DNA from: JANQSS01 sp965249735
GTDB lineage: Bacteria; Bacteroidota; Bacteroidia; Chitinophagales; Saprospiraceae
DNA length: 64,000 nt
Direction of reading: 5' to 3'
NCBI GenBank assembly: GCA_965249735.1
Contig: CBDFMS010000024.1
Location: forward strand, 62,001 to 126,000
This document shows positions 44,191 through 53,517 of this stretch, piece by piece. The notes under the pieces are model-generated. The model saw only the letters and a list, made by a program, of their open reading frames with translations, was not told the origin of the DNA and made no database searches. Made by a program: the position numbers and the translations under genes. Each line of letters begins with the position of its first letter. The stretch's first letter is position 1.

Positions 44191-45690
44191 ATGAAAAAAA
44201 TAAAATTCCCAACAGCCCATACTATCTTGCTCATCATAGCAGCACTAGTCGCTGGGCTGACCTGGATTATACCTTCCGGTCAATTTGATCGGCTTGAATA
44301 TGTAGAATCTGACAATTCATTTATTTATCATGGTGTTGACGAGGATCGGCCTCATCCTGCCACTCAATCGGTTCTTAATGATTTGGGTGTGAAAATTCCA
44401 TTGGAGAAATTTACGGAAGGGGATATATGGAAACCAGTTGGTGTTCCGGGGACTTACCACAAACTAGAAGCAAAACCTCAGGGTATTGCCGAATTTATTA
44501 AATCTCCGTTACGCGGAATTATGGAGGCGATAGACGTTATTTTATTTGTTTTAATTATAGGTGGGTTTATCGGTATCGTGAATTTTACAGGCGCTTTTGA
44601 CGCAGGTATTGCCTGGTTGGCCAAAAGACTGAAAGGACGAGAGTCGCTGCTCATTGTCATTATTACGGGATTGATCGCTTTGGGAGGAACGACCTTTGGT
44701 TTGGCAGAAGAAACCATTGCTTTTTATCCAATTTTGGTTCCTGTTTTTTTGGCAGCCCGATATGATGCTATGGTGGCATTAGGTGCAATATATATTGGGT
44801 CGTCTATAGGTACCATGGCCTCAACAGTTAACCCCTTCAGTGCCATCATTGCTTCGGATGCGGCAGGAATCACCTGGACGACTGGATTACCGGCGCGCGT
44901 TTTTGTACTGGTCGCCGGGGTAGTGATATGCCTATGGTACATCATACGATATGCAGAACGAGTCAGAAAAGATCCCACCAAATCCATCATTTTTGATCAA
45001 AAAGAGGAAATCGATAAAATGTTTTTACATGGTGTGGCTTCCGACAAACCCATAAAATTCACAACCCAAACCATACTCATTTTAACCGTATTTGTTCTGT
45101 GTTTTGCGCTTATGATCTTCGGTGTTTCACAGTTGGATTGGTGGTTTTTGGAAATGACGGCCGTGTTTTTCATCGGTTCTATTGTGATAGGCGTAATTGC
45201 CAAAACAAAAGAGAGCATTTTCGTTGACGAATTTGTAAAAGGAGCAAATGACCTCCTGAGCGTAGCCTTAATTATTGGGTTGGCAAGAGGGATCACCGTA
45301 CTGATGGATGATGGTTTGATTAGCGATACGCTATTATACTATTCATCAAATGCGGTTGAAGGCATGCCGAAGGGTATTTTCATCAATGTCATGATGTTTC
45401 TTTACGCAGGATTATCCTTCTTTATTCCTTCTTCTTCCGGGATGGCTGTTCTAACCATGCCAATTATGGCACCGTTGGCAGATGTGGTAAATATTGGGCG
45501 AGAATTTGTCGTCAATGCGTATCAATACGGCATGGGGCTCATGGCCTTCATCACGCCCACCGGGTTGATCCTGGCTTCACTAACGATGGTAAAAGTCGGA
45601 TACGACAAATGGTTACGGTTTGTCATGCCACTGCTCATCATACTCACAATATTCACCATGATCATCTTGACATTACTTGTCTATTTGTAG
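44191..45690 (+). CDS. YfcC-family (C4-dicarboxylate/basic amino acid carrier type) membrane transporter
   Basis: This 499-residue integral membrane protein has about twelve hydrophobic segments. It belongs to the DcuC/ArcD-like YfcC group, with FPTAHTILLIIAALVAGLTWIIPSGQFDR at the N-terminus, GGTTFGLAEETIAFYPILVPVF, GSSIGTMASTVNPFSAIIAS and FIPSSSGMAVLTMPIMAPLAD near the end. Substrates in the family include dicarboxylates and amino acids; the actual substrate is unknown. A ~100-residue extracytoplasmic loop follows the first helix. Confidence 0.88.
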   Translation: MKKIKFPTAHTILLIIAALVAGLTWIIPSGQFDRLEYVESDNSFIYHGVDEDRPHPATQSVLNDLGVKIPLEKFTEGDIWKPVGVPGTYHKLEAKPQGIAEFIKSPLRGIMEAIDVILFVLIIGGFIGIVNFTGAFDAGIAWLAKRLKGRESLLIVIITGLIALGGTTFGLAEETIAFYPILVPVFLAARYDAMVALGAIYIGSSIGTMASTVNPFSAIIASDAAGITWTTGLPARVFVLVAGVVICLWYIIRYAERVRKDPTKSIIFDQKEEIDKMFLHGVASDKPIKFTTQTILILTVFVLCFALMIFGVSQLDWWFLEMTAVFFIGSIVIGVIAKTKESIFVDEFVKGANDLLSVALIIGLARGITVLMDDGLISDTLLYYSSNAVEGMPKGIFINVMMFLYAGLSFFIPSSSGMAVLTMPIMAPLADVVNIGREFVVNAYQYGMGLMAFITPTGLILASLTMVKVGYDKWLRFVMPLLIILTIFTMIILTLLVYL

Positions 45691-45974
45691 ATTGTCTCGG
45701 ATGTCTGGTTCTATCTCATACACCTCCACTGCACATGGTATGGGTTTGACCTGATGGCAAATACCGAATTCCAGATCTTCTGCAATTTATTGTTAATACA
45801 AGAATGACTTCTAAGAAAAACTACGTCTTAAGTGCGTTGGTCAGTGGTATTGCCGGGTCAATGTGACAATCAGATGCGAATGACCGAAGCGAACGGAAAA
45901 ACCACTACGATACACAAACAACCAACAAGTATTATTTGTTAATTATATATTGCTAATTAAAACCGAAATTTAAA
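45691..45974. other. Intergenic region with no recognised feature
   Basis: About 280 bp between the carrier gene and the DUF2853 gene. AT-rich near its right end, where a promoter is expected; no box or hairpin is convincing. Confidence 0.35.
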
Positions 45975-46310
45975 ATGGGAAAATTTGATGAAAAAGTAGC
46001 CACCTACAAAGCCGAGATGCAAAAATTAGGTGTCAGTGTCGATGACGACCTATTGAACAAGGTCACAAAAGGATGTGGTCCTTCTATCTATAATGTTGAT
46101 GCTGAAAAAGTATCCAGTTCAGATAAAGCCGAATTGGAAACTGTCAAAAACAATTTTTTAATAAAGAAACTTGGCTTGTCAGATAGCGCGGCGCTCGATA
46201 AAGCTATTTCCAACGCTGTTGATACATTCGGAGCTGGAAATCGAAATAAATATCGCGCTATATTTTATTACTTATTGGTTAAAGAACTTGGACAAGAGTC
46301 TAAGTATTAA
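45975..46310 (+). CDS. DUF2853-family small helical protein
   Basis: This 111-residue protein has the compact helical pattern of DUF2853: FDEKVATYKAEMQKLGVSVDDDLL, VTKGCGPSIYNVDAEKVS, NNFLIKKLG and RNKYRAIFYYLLVKELG. Structures of the family show a small helical domain; no function is established. It is a single-gene unit with its own intrinsic terminator. Confidence 0.85.
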   Translation: MGKFDEKVATYKAEMQKLGVSVDDDLLNKVTKGCGPSIYNVDAEKVSSSDKAELETVKNNFLIKKLGLSDSAALDKAISNAVDTFGAGNRNKYRAIFYYLLVKELGQESKY

Positions 46311-46340
46311 GCAATACCAAGGACAAACGTGTTATAACAA

Positions 46341-46370
46341 AAATCCCACCTTAAAGAGGTGGGATTTTTT
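46341..46370 (+). terminator. Intrinsic terminator after the DUF2853 gene
   Basis: Stem AAATCCCACCT/AGGTGGGATTT with loop TAAAG, followed by TTTTTTG. A classical rho-independent terminator about 30 bp beyond the stop codon. Confidence 0.9.
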
Positions 46371-46482
46371 GTTTCTTCTTCTGAATAGCAAGCCCAATGG
46401 ACTTCTAACTGCGGGTCATCCAAATCCTAAAAGCACGATAAACAATATCGAAGAACACCTGTTCCTTTATAAATTTATACCT

Positions 46483-46761
46483 ATGAATATCTTAGAATCG
46501 GTGGCCAACTACCTGAAAGGAAATAAAAATAATCTTGAAGTAGCAGAGGGCTATTGTCCAAACTGCTGGGGGCAACAGACATATGAAGGAAAATTTCTCG
46601 AGCTGATGCAAACCGAACGAATCGACCTAAATAATGTGACCGCAAAAAAAGGATGGATACAGGCTCATGCCGTCAAGCACTTTGAGGGGATTAAAGTAAA
46701 ACAAACAAGTGATGCTTTTGAGTGTCCCAGTTGTAAACTGAGAATTAAACCTACGTCATGA
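46483..46761 (+). CDS. Small zinc-ribbon-like protein, unrecognised
   Basis: This 92-residue protein starts at ATG 46483 (MNILESVANYL), after the terminator; the longer frame that runs through the terminator is rejected. It has CPNC (about residues 24-27) and CPSC (about 80-83), which probably form one zinc ribbon. KKGWIQAHAVKHFEGIKVKQTSDAFECP lies before the second pair. The layout resembles small Bacteroidota proteins of unknown function. No neighbour suggests a role. Confidence 0.7.
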   Translation: MNILESVANYLKGNKNNLEVAEGYCPNCWGQQTYEGKFLELMQTERIDLNNVTAKKGWIQAHAVKHFEGIKVKQTSDAFECPSCKLRIKPTS

Positions 46762-46894
46762 TTATTGGATGTCGAGACAAGATATCTTCTTAAACATAGA
46801 AATAATAAACCTCCATGAACACTGCGCACATAGAATTGCTTGCACAGGCCAAAGCATTTCATGAAGAATAAACGGTCTATTGAATCCAACATGC

Positions 46895-48121
46895 ATGAAA
46901 AGTCATCGTCTTACTATTCCGAATTCAAAAGGGCATAACCTCAATGCCTATCTTGAATTACCAGCAAATCAAAAACCCAATTATTACGCTGTATTTGCGC
47001 ACTGCTTTACCTGTACAGGAAGTTTTGGAGCAGTTCGGAATATCAGCAGGGCACTGACAAATCATGGCTTCGCCGTTATTCGCTTTGATTTTACCGGCTT
47101 GGGACACAGTGAAGGAGAATTTGCTGAAAGCCATTTTTCAGCGAATGTTCAGGATTTAAAGGATGTCCATTCCTACATAACAAACAACTATGAAGCTCCC
47201 GTCCTATATATAGGACATTCTCTCGGAGGCGCGGCGGTTTTAGTGGCAGCGGCTGAGTTGAAAGAAGTGAAAGCTGTGGCAACGATAGGGGCTCCGGCAC
47301 ATGTGGATCATGTCGTCAAACACTTTTCACACAAAATCGAAGAAGTAAAACATTTTGGAGAAGTGGAAGTGAATATTGGTGGCCGACCATTCATCATTGA
47401 TCAGGAGTTTATCAAAGACTTCGACCAAACCGATCTACCGGCCGTTATTCGCTCTTTGAAGAAACCATTGCTTGTCATGCATGCGCCATTTGATCGTGTC
47501 GTCGGCATCGAAAATGCGCAAGAAATATATCACCACGCGCTCCACCCAAAGAGTTTTGTATCCCTTGATGATGCCGATCATCTACTGACCAATAAGGCGG
47601 ATGCCATTTATGCCGGCAATATAATTGGTACATGGGTGCAACGATATTTTGAACCTGTTGAAAACAGTATGCTCGACACAAAGGGCGAGCAGCTAGTGGG
47701 GCATTTGGATCTAGAAGAAGATAATTTTACCACATCTATCCAAACTAGTCGACATACACTTGTTGCTGATGAACCTATATCTGTTGGTGGGGATGATTAT
47801 GGTCCATCGCCTTATGAACTGATCAATGCGGGACTTGCTGCCTGTACGGCTATGACCTTAAAATTATATGCCCAGCGCAAAAAATGGGATTTGAAAGAAG
47901 TCTATGTCTATACGACACATTCCAAAAAACATAGTGATGATCTGGGACTTGATACGGCCGATCCCGGATATATGGATCATATATCAAAAAAACTGCGATT
48001 TATTGGTGACTTAAGTCCTGAACAAAAACAGCGGCTCAGTGAAATTGCATCCAAATGCCCTGTTCACAAAACCTTGTCCCAAGGTGTGATTTTTGATACT
48101 GAGATTTTGGATGTCGAGTAG
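46895..48121 (+). CDS. Alpha/beta hydrolase fused to an OsmC peroxiredoxin-like domain
   Basis: The 408-residue protein starts at ATG 46895; an in-frame TTG lies 15 bp upstream. Residues ~1-250 form an alpha/beta hydrolase with nucleophile motif IGHSLGGAA, an acid near PFDRVVG and a His in DDADHLL. Residues ~270-408 form an OsmC-like domain with the reactive Cys in LAACTAMTLKLYA and the second Cys in ASKCPVHKTL. OsmC proteins reduce organic hydroperoxides with thiols. This fusion is known in bacteria; the hydrolase may release the peroxide or thiol substrate, but that is not shown. Confidence 0.92.
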   Translation: MKSHRLTIPNSKGHNLNAYLELPANQKPNYYAVFAHCFTCTGSFGAVRNISRALTNHGFAVIRFDFTGLGHSEGEFAESHFSANVQDLKDVHSYITNNYEAPVLYIGHSLGGAAVLVAAAELKEVKAVATIGAPAHVDHVVKHFSHKIEEVKHFGEVEVNIGGRPFIIDQEFIKDFDQTDLPAVIRSLKKPLLVMHAPFDRVVGIENAQEIYHHALHPKSFVSLDDADHLLTNKADAIYAGNIIGTWVQRYFEPVENSMLDTKGEQLVGHLDLEEDNFTTSIQTSRHTLVADEPISVGGDDYGPSPYELINAGLAACTAMTLKLYAQRKKWDLKEVYVYTTHSKKHSDDLGLDTADPGYMDHISKKLRFIGDLSPEQKQRLSEIASKCPVHKTLSQGVIFDTEILDVE

Positions 48122-48226
48122 GACCACACAACCTTTTCTTTTCAAATGTCATTGACTTACCGGTAATTTTAATACTTCGATTAATCCATCTGGTGCATTT
48201 TAAGAAACCCTTATCTTGTACGTGGA

Positions 48227-48829
48227 ATGAAATTGAAAAGTCACACATATTGGCTGACGATTCTTGCGGTCGTAATTTTCATAGGCCTACTTGGAACGAT
48301 ACATGTTTTTCAACATGGCACAGATGAAGAAGCGGTTCGGATACTAATAAGATGGAGCGCAAAAACCAGTGCTTTGTTATTTTCAATAGCATTTGGAATT
48401 TCAGCTATCCAATTTTTATTTAAGGATAAATTCACACGTATCCTGCTGAAATTTCGACCCCATATTGGTCTCAGTTTTGGTGTCTCTCACACATTTCACC
48501 TGGCATTTTTAATCTGGCTGCAATCAGCTATTCATCCTGTCTTCACATTAGCTAAAACCAGTTCGCTATTGGGTGGTGGGTTGGCCTATGTTTTTATGTA
48601 CGCCATGATGGTCACGACCTTTCCATATTTCAAACAAAAAATAAGTCCCGCCCGATGGAAAATGCTACATCTCTTGGGGGGTTACTGGATTTGGCTCATT
48701 TTTTTCCGGTCTTATTTTAAACAGGTGTTGAATGTAGGCCAGGGCTACACATTGTTGGTAATATTGTCTGGAGTGTTGATCATTAGAGTTTGCTATTATA
48801 TTAAAAATCTAAAAAAATTCGTTATTTAA
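48227..48829 (+). CDS. Ferric-reductase-like haem membrane protein (YedZ/MsrQ-like)
   Basis: This 200-residue protein has about six membrane helices. His residues sit on helices in the places used for haem in the ferric-reductase-like domain: RPHIGLSFGVSHTFHLAFL and WKMLHLLGGYWIW. No flavin or NAD domain is attached, like MsrQ, the partner of methionine sulfoxide reductase MsrP. No msrP is nearby. It follows the peroxide-related fusion gene by 105 bp, so a redox-repair link is possible. Confidence 0.7.
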   Translation: MKLKSHTYWLTILAVVIFIGLLGTIHVFQHGTDEEAVRILIRWSAKTSALLFSIAFGISAIQFLFKDKFTRILLKFRPHIGLSFGVSHTFHLAFLIWLQSAIHPVFTLAKTSSLLGGGLAYVFMYAMMVTTFPYFKQKISPARWKMLHLLGGYWIWLIFFRSYFKQVLNVGQGYTLLVILSGVLIIRVCYYIKNLKKFVI

Positions 48830-48980
48830 TACAAAACACAATATTATCGGTGAAAAATATGATACAATTGCTTAGTTAATATAATTGGACGAGTAACTAT
48901 TATGGTGATATCTTAATATTGTTCTACTATCTTTGAGTCACATTGACTCAAAACCATTAATTAATCATCAACACTTCATT

Positions 48981-49304
48981 ATGGGTAAAAAAGGAGATAA
49001 GCTCACAAGTGATTCTGATATTTCTGCTAATTTACTTGTCACAAAACTCGAATCAATTGGTGGTGTGACATCAAAAAAAATGTTTGGTGGACATGGCATT
49101 TTTCATGAAAATAAAATGTTTGGAATTGTTGACTCAAAAGGCGTGTGTTTTTTAAAGACCGATGAGACAACGTTACCTGACTTTGAGGCCGCCAATTCAG
49201 ATAAGCATAGTCGCATGCCCTACTATTCAATTCCGCTTGTAGTGCTCAAGGATCAAAAAAAGTTGATGGCCTGGGCAAAGGACTCTATTCGCATCTCGAA
49301 GTAA
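48981..49304 (+). CDS. TfoX N-terminal domain protein
   Basis: This 107-residue protein starts at ATG 48981 (MGKKGDKL); the longer frame begins in non-coding sequence. It contains the TfoX-N pattern VTKLESIGGVTSKKMFGGHGIFHENKMFGIV and MPYYSIPLVVLKDQKKLMAWAKDSI. In gamma-proteobacteria TfoX activates competence; stand-alone N-domains in Bacteroidota have no known role. Confidence 0.85.
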   Translation: MGKKGDKLTSDSDISANLLVTKLESIGGVTSKKMFGGHGIFHENKMFGIVDSKGVCFLKTDETTLPDFEAANSDKHSRMPYYSIPLVVLKDQKKLMAWAKDSIRISK

Positions 49305-49701
49305 GTAAATCTACATTTCCGGAGAACATCTAAATATGGGTATGTATTGTTGGCAATAGGATTGACTTATATTTTTTCAGTCTTATTTAATAAGATCATG
49401 CACTGTTGGGATTGATGACTGGTGTTCTAATTTTGAGAATTTACCAACACGCCAACCGCCCCCCCCAAACATCATAGTTTGATTCATGAAGAGCGGGCTA
49501 ATCTTAAAATCTCATGCTTTATATACCAGAAAAAATTGATTGATCATCATAATACAAAGTTACCTGGATTCACTTGGATGTTGAAGTGGAACGGTATATA
49601 TTTGGTTGATTGAACAGACACTTACTTTGTACTGATATGACAGTAGATTTTGAACGAGAACCCTTTATGATTGAATTGATTTATCGAGCCACACTTGATC
49701 A
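49305..49701. other. Intergenic region with no recognised gene
   Basis: About 400 bp, AT-rich, with a run of eight C at about 49460. No hairpin terminator or promoter box is clear. It marks the change from housekeeping genes to an accessory stretch. Confidence 0.35.
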
Positions 49702-50823
49702 ATGAAAAGGCTTTATTTACATATTGGACTCGGCAAATGTGGTTCATCTGCCCTTCAAAGTTGGCTTTCCAAGAATTCAGAGGCGCTGGAACATTTCGGA
49801 TATTACTATGCTGATTTAGTGCCGAAAGCAAAAAAAGGAAAAATCTCGTCAGGTAATGGAGTTGTACTAGTACAAGCAATTGAAAATGAAGATGTAAACA
49901 AAGTAATTAGCCTATTAACTTCAGTGTATCAAGGAGAATCTGATAATTATATCATATCAAGTGAATCTTTTCAAAGATTAACGAATGATCAAATTAAATT
50001 TTTCTGGGAGTCACTTAATAAATTAAATATTGAGTGCCATGTCATATCCTATATAAGAAGTGCCTATGAACATATCTACTCGGCATACCTGCAACGAGTG
50101 AAGAAGCACGGAGAAATTTCACTTTTTGAAAATAAAAAGAATCTTACCACCATAAAACGACTAGAAGTACTGAAACGATATCATTCATATTTTGGTGAGC
50201 GACTCTATGTTGTTAATTATGACGTCGTAAAAAAGGATATATTTTCTTCTTTTGCTCAATTTCTAAACGTTAACATCGAAGCAGAAAATTTTGATAATAC
50301 CATTGGAATTGTCAATAGAAGCCTTAGTTATGAAGAATCTAAATTTCTTGGAAGATTGAATCGGGTACATCAAGGAAAAACGATTGCACGAATAGCTGCG
50401 TATATTATTGAAAAAAATCCGACAAAAATAGCAGTAACACACTATTCAGATAAGATGATTGAGGTCGTTGTTGCTCAGTGTACTGGTATAGTTGAGGAAA
50501 TAAATCATTTGTTTTTTAAAAACAGGACAGGAATAGAAGTTTATAATAAGGGTAAGGCAGAGAACTATCAATTGGAAGAAACTGAGTTTGATTACAAAAT
50601 CGTCGTAAAATGGTGCTTATTGCAGCATGATTTTCAGGGTGAAAAGAGGCATCAATTTGACCTGTTTTGTGAGGATTTCATGACTTTTTTGGAAGATGAA
50701 GGCCTGGTAGGGGCAAGGAATATTGCAAATAGAGATAAACGGAGACCATCGAAAATAATGCGTATGATTCACCGGTTTTTTAAACGGGTGAATCAGCTCC
50801 AGAGATTTCTAGGTCTCCGCTAA
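49702..50823 (+). CDS. Sulfotransferase-like P-loop protein
   Basis: The 373-residue protein begins YLHIGLGKCGSSALQSWLSK, the phosphosulfate-binding loop of PAPS-dependent sulfotransferases (KCGSSALQ, about residues 12-19). It is followed by a predicted 3'-phosphate-binding strand with Arg-Ser (VISYIRSAYEHIYSAY). The rest is rich in Lys, Asn and Ile and looks more AT-biased than its neighbours. Such proteins sulfate surface carbohydrates, but no glycosyltransferases lie here. It may be a transferred gene. The C-terminal helix is basic (RRPSKIMRMIHRFFKRVNQL). Confidence 0.7.
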   Translation: MKRLYLHIGLGKCGSSALQSWLSKNSEALEHFGYYYADLVPKAKKGKISSGNGVVLVQAIENEDVNKVISLLTSVYQGESDNYIISSESFQRLTNDQIKFFWESLNKLNIECHVISYIRSAYEHIYSAYLQRVKKHGEISLFENKKNLTTIKRLEVLKRYHSYFGERLYVVNYDVVKKDIFSSFAQFLNVNIEAENFDNTIGIVNRSLSYEESKFLGRLNRVHQGKTIARIAAYIIEKNPTKIAVTHYSDKMIEVVVAQCTGIVEEINHLFFKNRTGIEVYNKGKAENYQLEETEFDYKIVVKWCLLQHDFQGEKRHQFDLFCEDFMTFLEDEGLVGARNIANRDKRRPSKIMRMIHRFFKRVNQLQRFLGLR

Positions 50824-51025
50824 ACAACCAAGATTCGACACGAGCGTATCGAGCATTTGTCATTGTCCTGTTTTGCTCATTGTATAGACTCTGCGACAGA
50901 ATAAATGCCCAAGCTTCTATATCTGATCTAAGAAATTTGACTTTTTTCGAACTTCCTGGGTACCATCTGTCCCACTCAAACACATCTGTACAAATATTTC
51001 ATTGAAAACAATTAAAACTCATATC

Positions 51026-52804
51026 ATGAAAACTTTTGTACTCAGCCTCATCGTACTTGCATTGACCTTCAATATTAGGCTTTCAGCTCAGAACATACCG
51101 GATGTAAATTTGCTCTTCGATTTTGAACTGGTCAATTGTCAAGCCTCAAGCCCTGATATTTCAACAAACTTTTCTTTAAGCAGTGCCGATAATACGGTAT
51201 GGAATGTTGGATTTATCATGCTTACGCTAAATGTAAATGAAACTGTTCTTGGCACTCCTCCTCAAATGGTAAATCCACCGGCAGGATGGAATACAGACGT
51301 ATATAGAGAAAACGGCCAGTGGCAGATCGAGCTCGTGAATCCAAACGGAGGAGGGATCGCAATCGGTAATAGCCCTGTCGATGTATTTTCCTTGCAGTGG
51401 CCATACCTTCAGGAGGGGGCCGTTTTTTCTATCGTTATTGCAGATGCAGACCTTGGTGTAAATAATTCTTTGGAAGATGAGCAATTGCACTATCCCAATG
51501 GCCTGCAAATTAGTGGCAGTGATGATTGTGCCAGTCAAGCCGGTGAAATTGATTTCTATTGGTATAATCCTGTCTTGACCAATTGCCCGTATAACCCCAT
51601 CGTGACTACACCAATTGAATTTGCCAGTCATGTTCCCGGAGAAATTTGGCAAAATGGCTTTGTCCAACTAGTCATTCAACAGAACAATAACGTACTGGGA
51701 CAACCTCGTATCGTTAACCCTATTCCGGGCTTCACAACTGATGTGTATGCCCAGGGACCTGAATGGGTGATTGAGATGACCTCTGGAAATAGCGTACCGA
51801 TTACAGACAATGGTGTTCGATTCTTTGATCTTGAATGGGATGTTTTACAAGAAGGAGTACCATTTGCAATTGTATTAAATGATATTGATCTGGGATTAAA
51901 TGTACCTAACGAATTCATCCATCGACCGAATGGAAATGTAATATCAGGAAATGCCAGTTGTCCCTGTCATGTGAAAATTCAGAATGTATCGTCATATTGT
52001 TCATCTGCATGTTCAGGTACCGGAACAGTCTTTTTTGATATTGATATTCAAAATGGACCCGGAGGAAATTTTAGTTATACAGTTGGTAATGTGACAAAAA
52101 CGATTTCTTTACCACCGGGTGACATTATCGTTCTTGATGAAGTCGTGCAAAATGTCTCCTTTGCGCATCAACCTGTTACCATATCGAGTCAATTTGCAAA
52201 CTCGAATTGCGGTGACGTAGCGCATGTTCCACAAATTAATTGCGGCCCTTGTTCTATAAACATTAATTCCATCAATGCATCAGCATGCCGTGTGGGGTCA
52301 AACACCTATGATATTGAAATCAATGTAACAACACAAAATTTATGTTCAGGCCTGGTCTATGTCCAAATCGATGGTGGACCAATCACGCCCAATGCTCCCG
52401 CAGGTAATAAAATTACGCTTACCGGAATGCCGGCAGATGGCGCCCAGCACAGTATTATTATTTCGGATGATGTGCTCGGCATAGGGTGCTCAGATCAACT
52501 ATCATATACCGCCCCGATTTCGTGCCAAATATCATCTACAAATTCGACCATGCATCTGGATCCGGTTCATGCGTCACTTTCACCGAACCCCGTTGCCGCA
52601 AACCGCAAAGTGCATGTTCAGAGTGAAACCATCATAAATCGAGTAAAAGTGTATAACATGGCAGGCATGGAATTGATCAACGTGCAAAAAGATGACCGCT
52701 CGTTTGATCTCGACCTGGTCGACTTTCAAACTGGAATGTATCTGGTGAGGCTTGAAACAGCTGAAGGATTTGAAACACAAAAACTGGTCATTCGCCAATG
52801 GTAG
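51026..52804 (+). CDS. T9SS-secreted protein with a tandemly duplicated domain
   Basis: This 592-residue protein runs from ATG 51026 (MKTFVLSLIVLALTFNIRLSAQ, signal peptide). Two copies of a ~115-residue beta domain follow each other. Shared blocks are NxFVxLxxxxNxxVLGxP, VNPxxGxxTDVY, WxIE, LQWxxLQEG and IxDxDLGxN...HxPNGxxISG. Two further beta regions with paired Cys (CSSACSGTG, CGPCSININSINASAC) come next. A Por-type C-terminal sorting domain starts at SLSPNPVAANRKVHVQSET. I do not recognise the repeated domain. The product is a surface or released protein; its gene ends in a strong hairpin just before the sigma-factor gene. Confidence 0.85.
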   Translation: MKTFVLSLIVLALTFNIRLSAQNIPDVNLLFDFELVNCQASSPDISTNFSLSSADNTVWNVGFIMLTLNVNETVLGTPPQMVNPPAGWNTDVYRENGQWQIELVNPNGGGIAIGNSPVDVFSLQWPYLQEGAVFSIVIADADLGVNNSLEDEQLHYPNGLQISGSDDCASQAGEIDFYWYNPVLTNCPYNPIVTTPIEFASHVPGEIWQNGFVQLVIQQNNNVLGQPRIVNPIPGFTTDVYAQGPEWVIEMTSGNSVPITDNGVRFFDLEWDVLQEGVPFAIVLNDIDLGLNVPNEFIHRPNGNVISGNASCPCHVKIQNVSSYCSSACSGTGTVFFDIDIQNGPGGNFSYTVGNVTKTISLPPGDIIVLDEVVQNVSFAHQPVTISSQFANSNCGDVAHVPQINCGPCSININSINASACRVGSNTYDIEINVTTQNLCSGLVYVQIDGGPITPNAPAGNKITLTGMPADGAQHSIIISDDVLGIGCSDQLSYTAPISCQISSTNSTMHLDPVHASLSPNPVAANRKVHVQSETIINRVKVYNMAGMELINVQKDDRSFDLDLVDFQTGMYLVRLETAEGFETQKLVIRQW

Positions 52805-52834
52805 AGGAAGGTGAATCTTAAGTGAATTCAATTA

Positions 52835-52872
52835 GAGCATTGACAACCTCATACTCCAGGTTGTCAATGCTC
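52835..52872 (+). terminator. Hairpin terminator between the T9SS protein and the sigma factor
   Basis: Perfect 15-bp stem GAGCATTGACAACCT (52835-52849) with its complement at 52858-52872 and an 8-nt loop. No T tract follows. It separates the sigma-CHAT cluster from the upstream gene. Confidence 0.7.
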
Positions 52873-52896
52873 AAGTCTATAATAAATGTAACTTAG

Positions 52897-53517
52897 TTGT
52901 TCAAGCAGGATAAATTGAGCAAACTAATTAAAATAATAAAATCGGATGAAGAATTACTGGAAATGATTCGTTCCGGAGGTCGACAACGAAAAGAAGCTAT
53001 CGATCGAATTTATTCTAATCATGTTATAAAACAAAAGATCATGCAACACGTGCGAAAAAAAGGCGGTGACGACCATGAAGCTCAGGATGTTTATCATGAA
53101 GGGATTATTGCGCTTGATCGGAGTATTCGCCAACAAACATTTAACCGGCAAACTTCAATAGAGGGTTATTTATTCAGCATCTGTAGAAACGTGTGGAATA
53201 ATATGTGGCGAAAGAAATCAAAAACAAGTGGGAACGAAATATTAGATCATCAAATAGTAGCTGCAGACAATCCCGAATCAAATCTTTTCTCGCGCGAACA
53301 AAAGGAATACCTGAACAATATATTAGGCCTATTAGATGAAAAATGCCGTCAAATTCTCACACTCTGGAAAGCGTCTTATTCCATGCAGGAAATTGCAACT
53401 GAATGTAGCCTAAGCAGCCCGGCAATGGCAAAAAAGTATCGTTATCGCTGTATGAATAAACTCATGGACAAATTAAATAATAATCATCATCTAATCGAAG
53501 CTTTGCGAAATGTCTGA
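52897..53517 (+). CDS. ECF-type RNA polymerase sigma factor
   Basis: The 206-residue protein has a sigma region 2 (about 35-105: HEAQDVYHEGIIALDRSI and SIEGYLFSICRNVWNNMWRK) and a sigma region 4 helix-turn-helix (about 146-192: LDEKCRQILTLWKASYSMQEIATECSLSSPAMAKKYRYRCMNKL). There is no region 1.1 or 3, as expected for extracytoplasmic-function sigmas. No ATG fits; TTG at 52897 or 52915 must start it. Its end overlaps the next gene by 8 bp, which points to co-translation with the membrane TPR protein. Confidence 0.9.
   Translation: MFKQDKLSKLIKIIKSDEELLEMIRSGGRQRKEAIDRIYSNHVIKQKIMQHVRKKGGDDHEAQDVYHEGIIALDRSIRQQTFNRQTSIEGYLFSICRNVWNNMWRKKSKTSGNEILDHQIVAADNPESNLFSREQKEYLNNILGLLDEKCRQILTLWKASYSMQEIATECSLSSPAMAKKYRYRCMNKLMDKLNNNHHLIEALRNV

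Noticed and set aside
46171..46482. Longer form of the zinc-ribbon gene starting at 46171
   Set aside because: It would overlap the DUF2853 gene and read through a classical intrinsic terminator.
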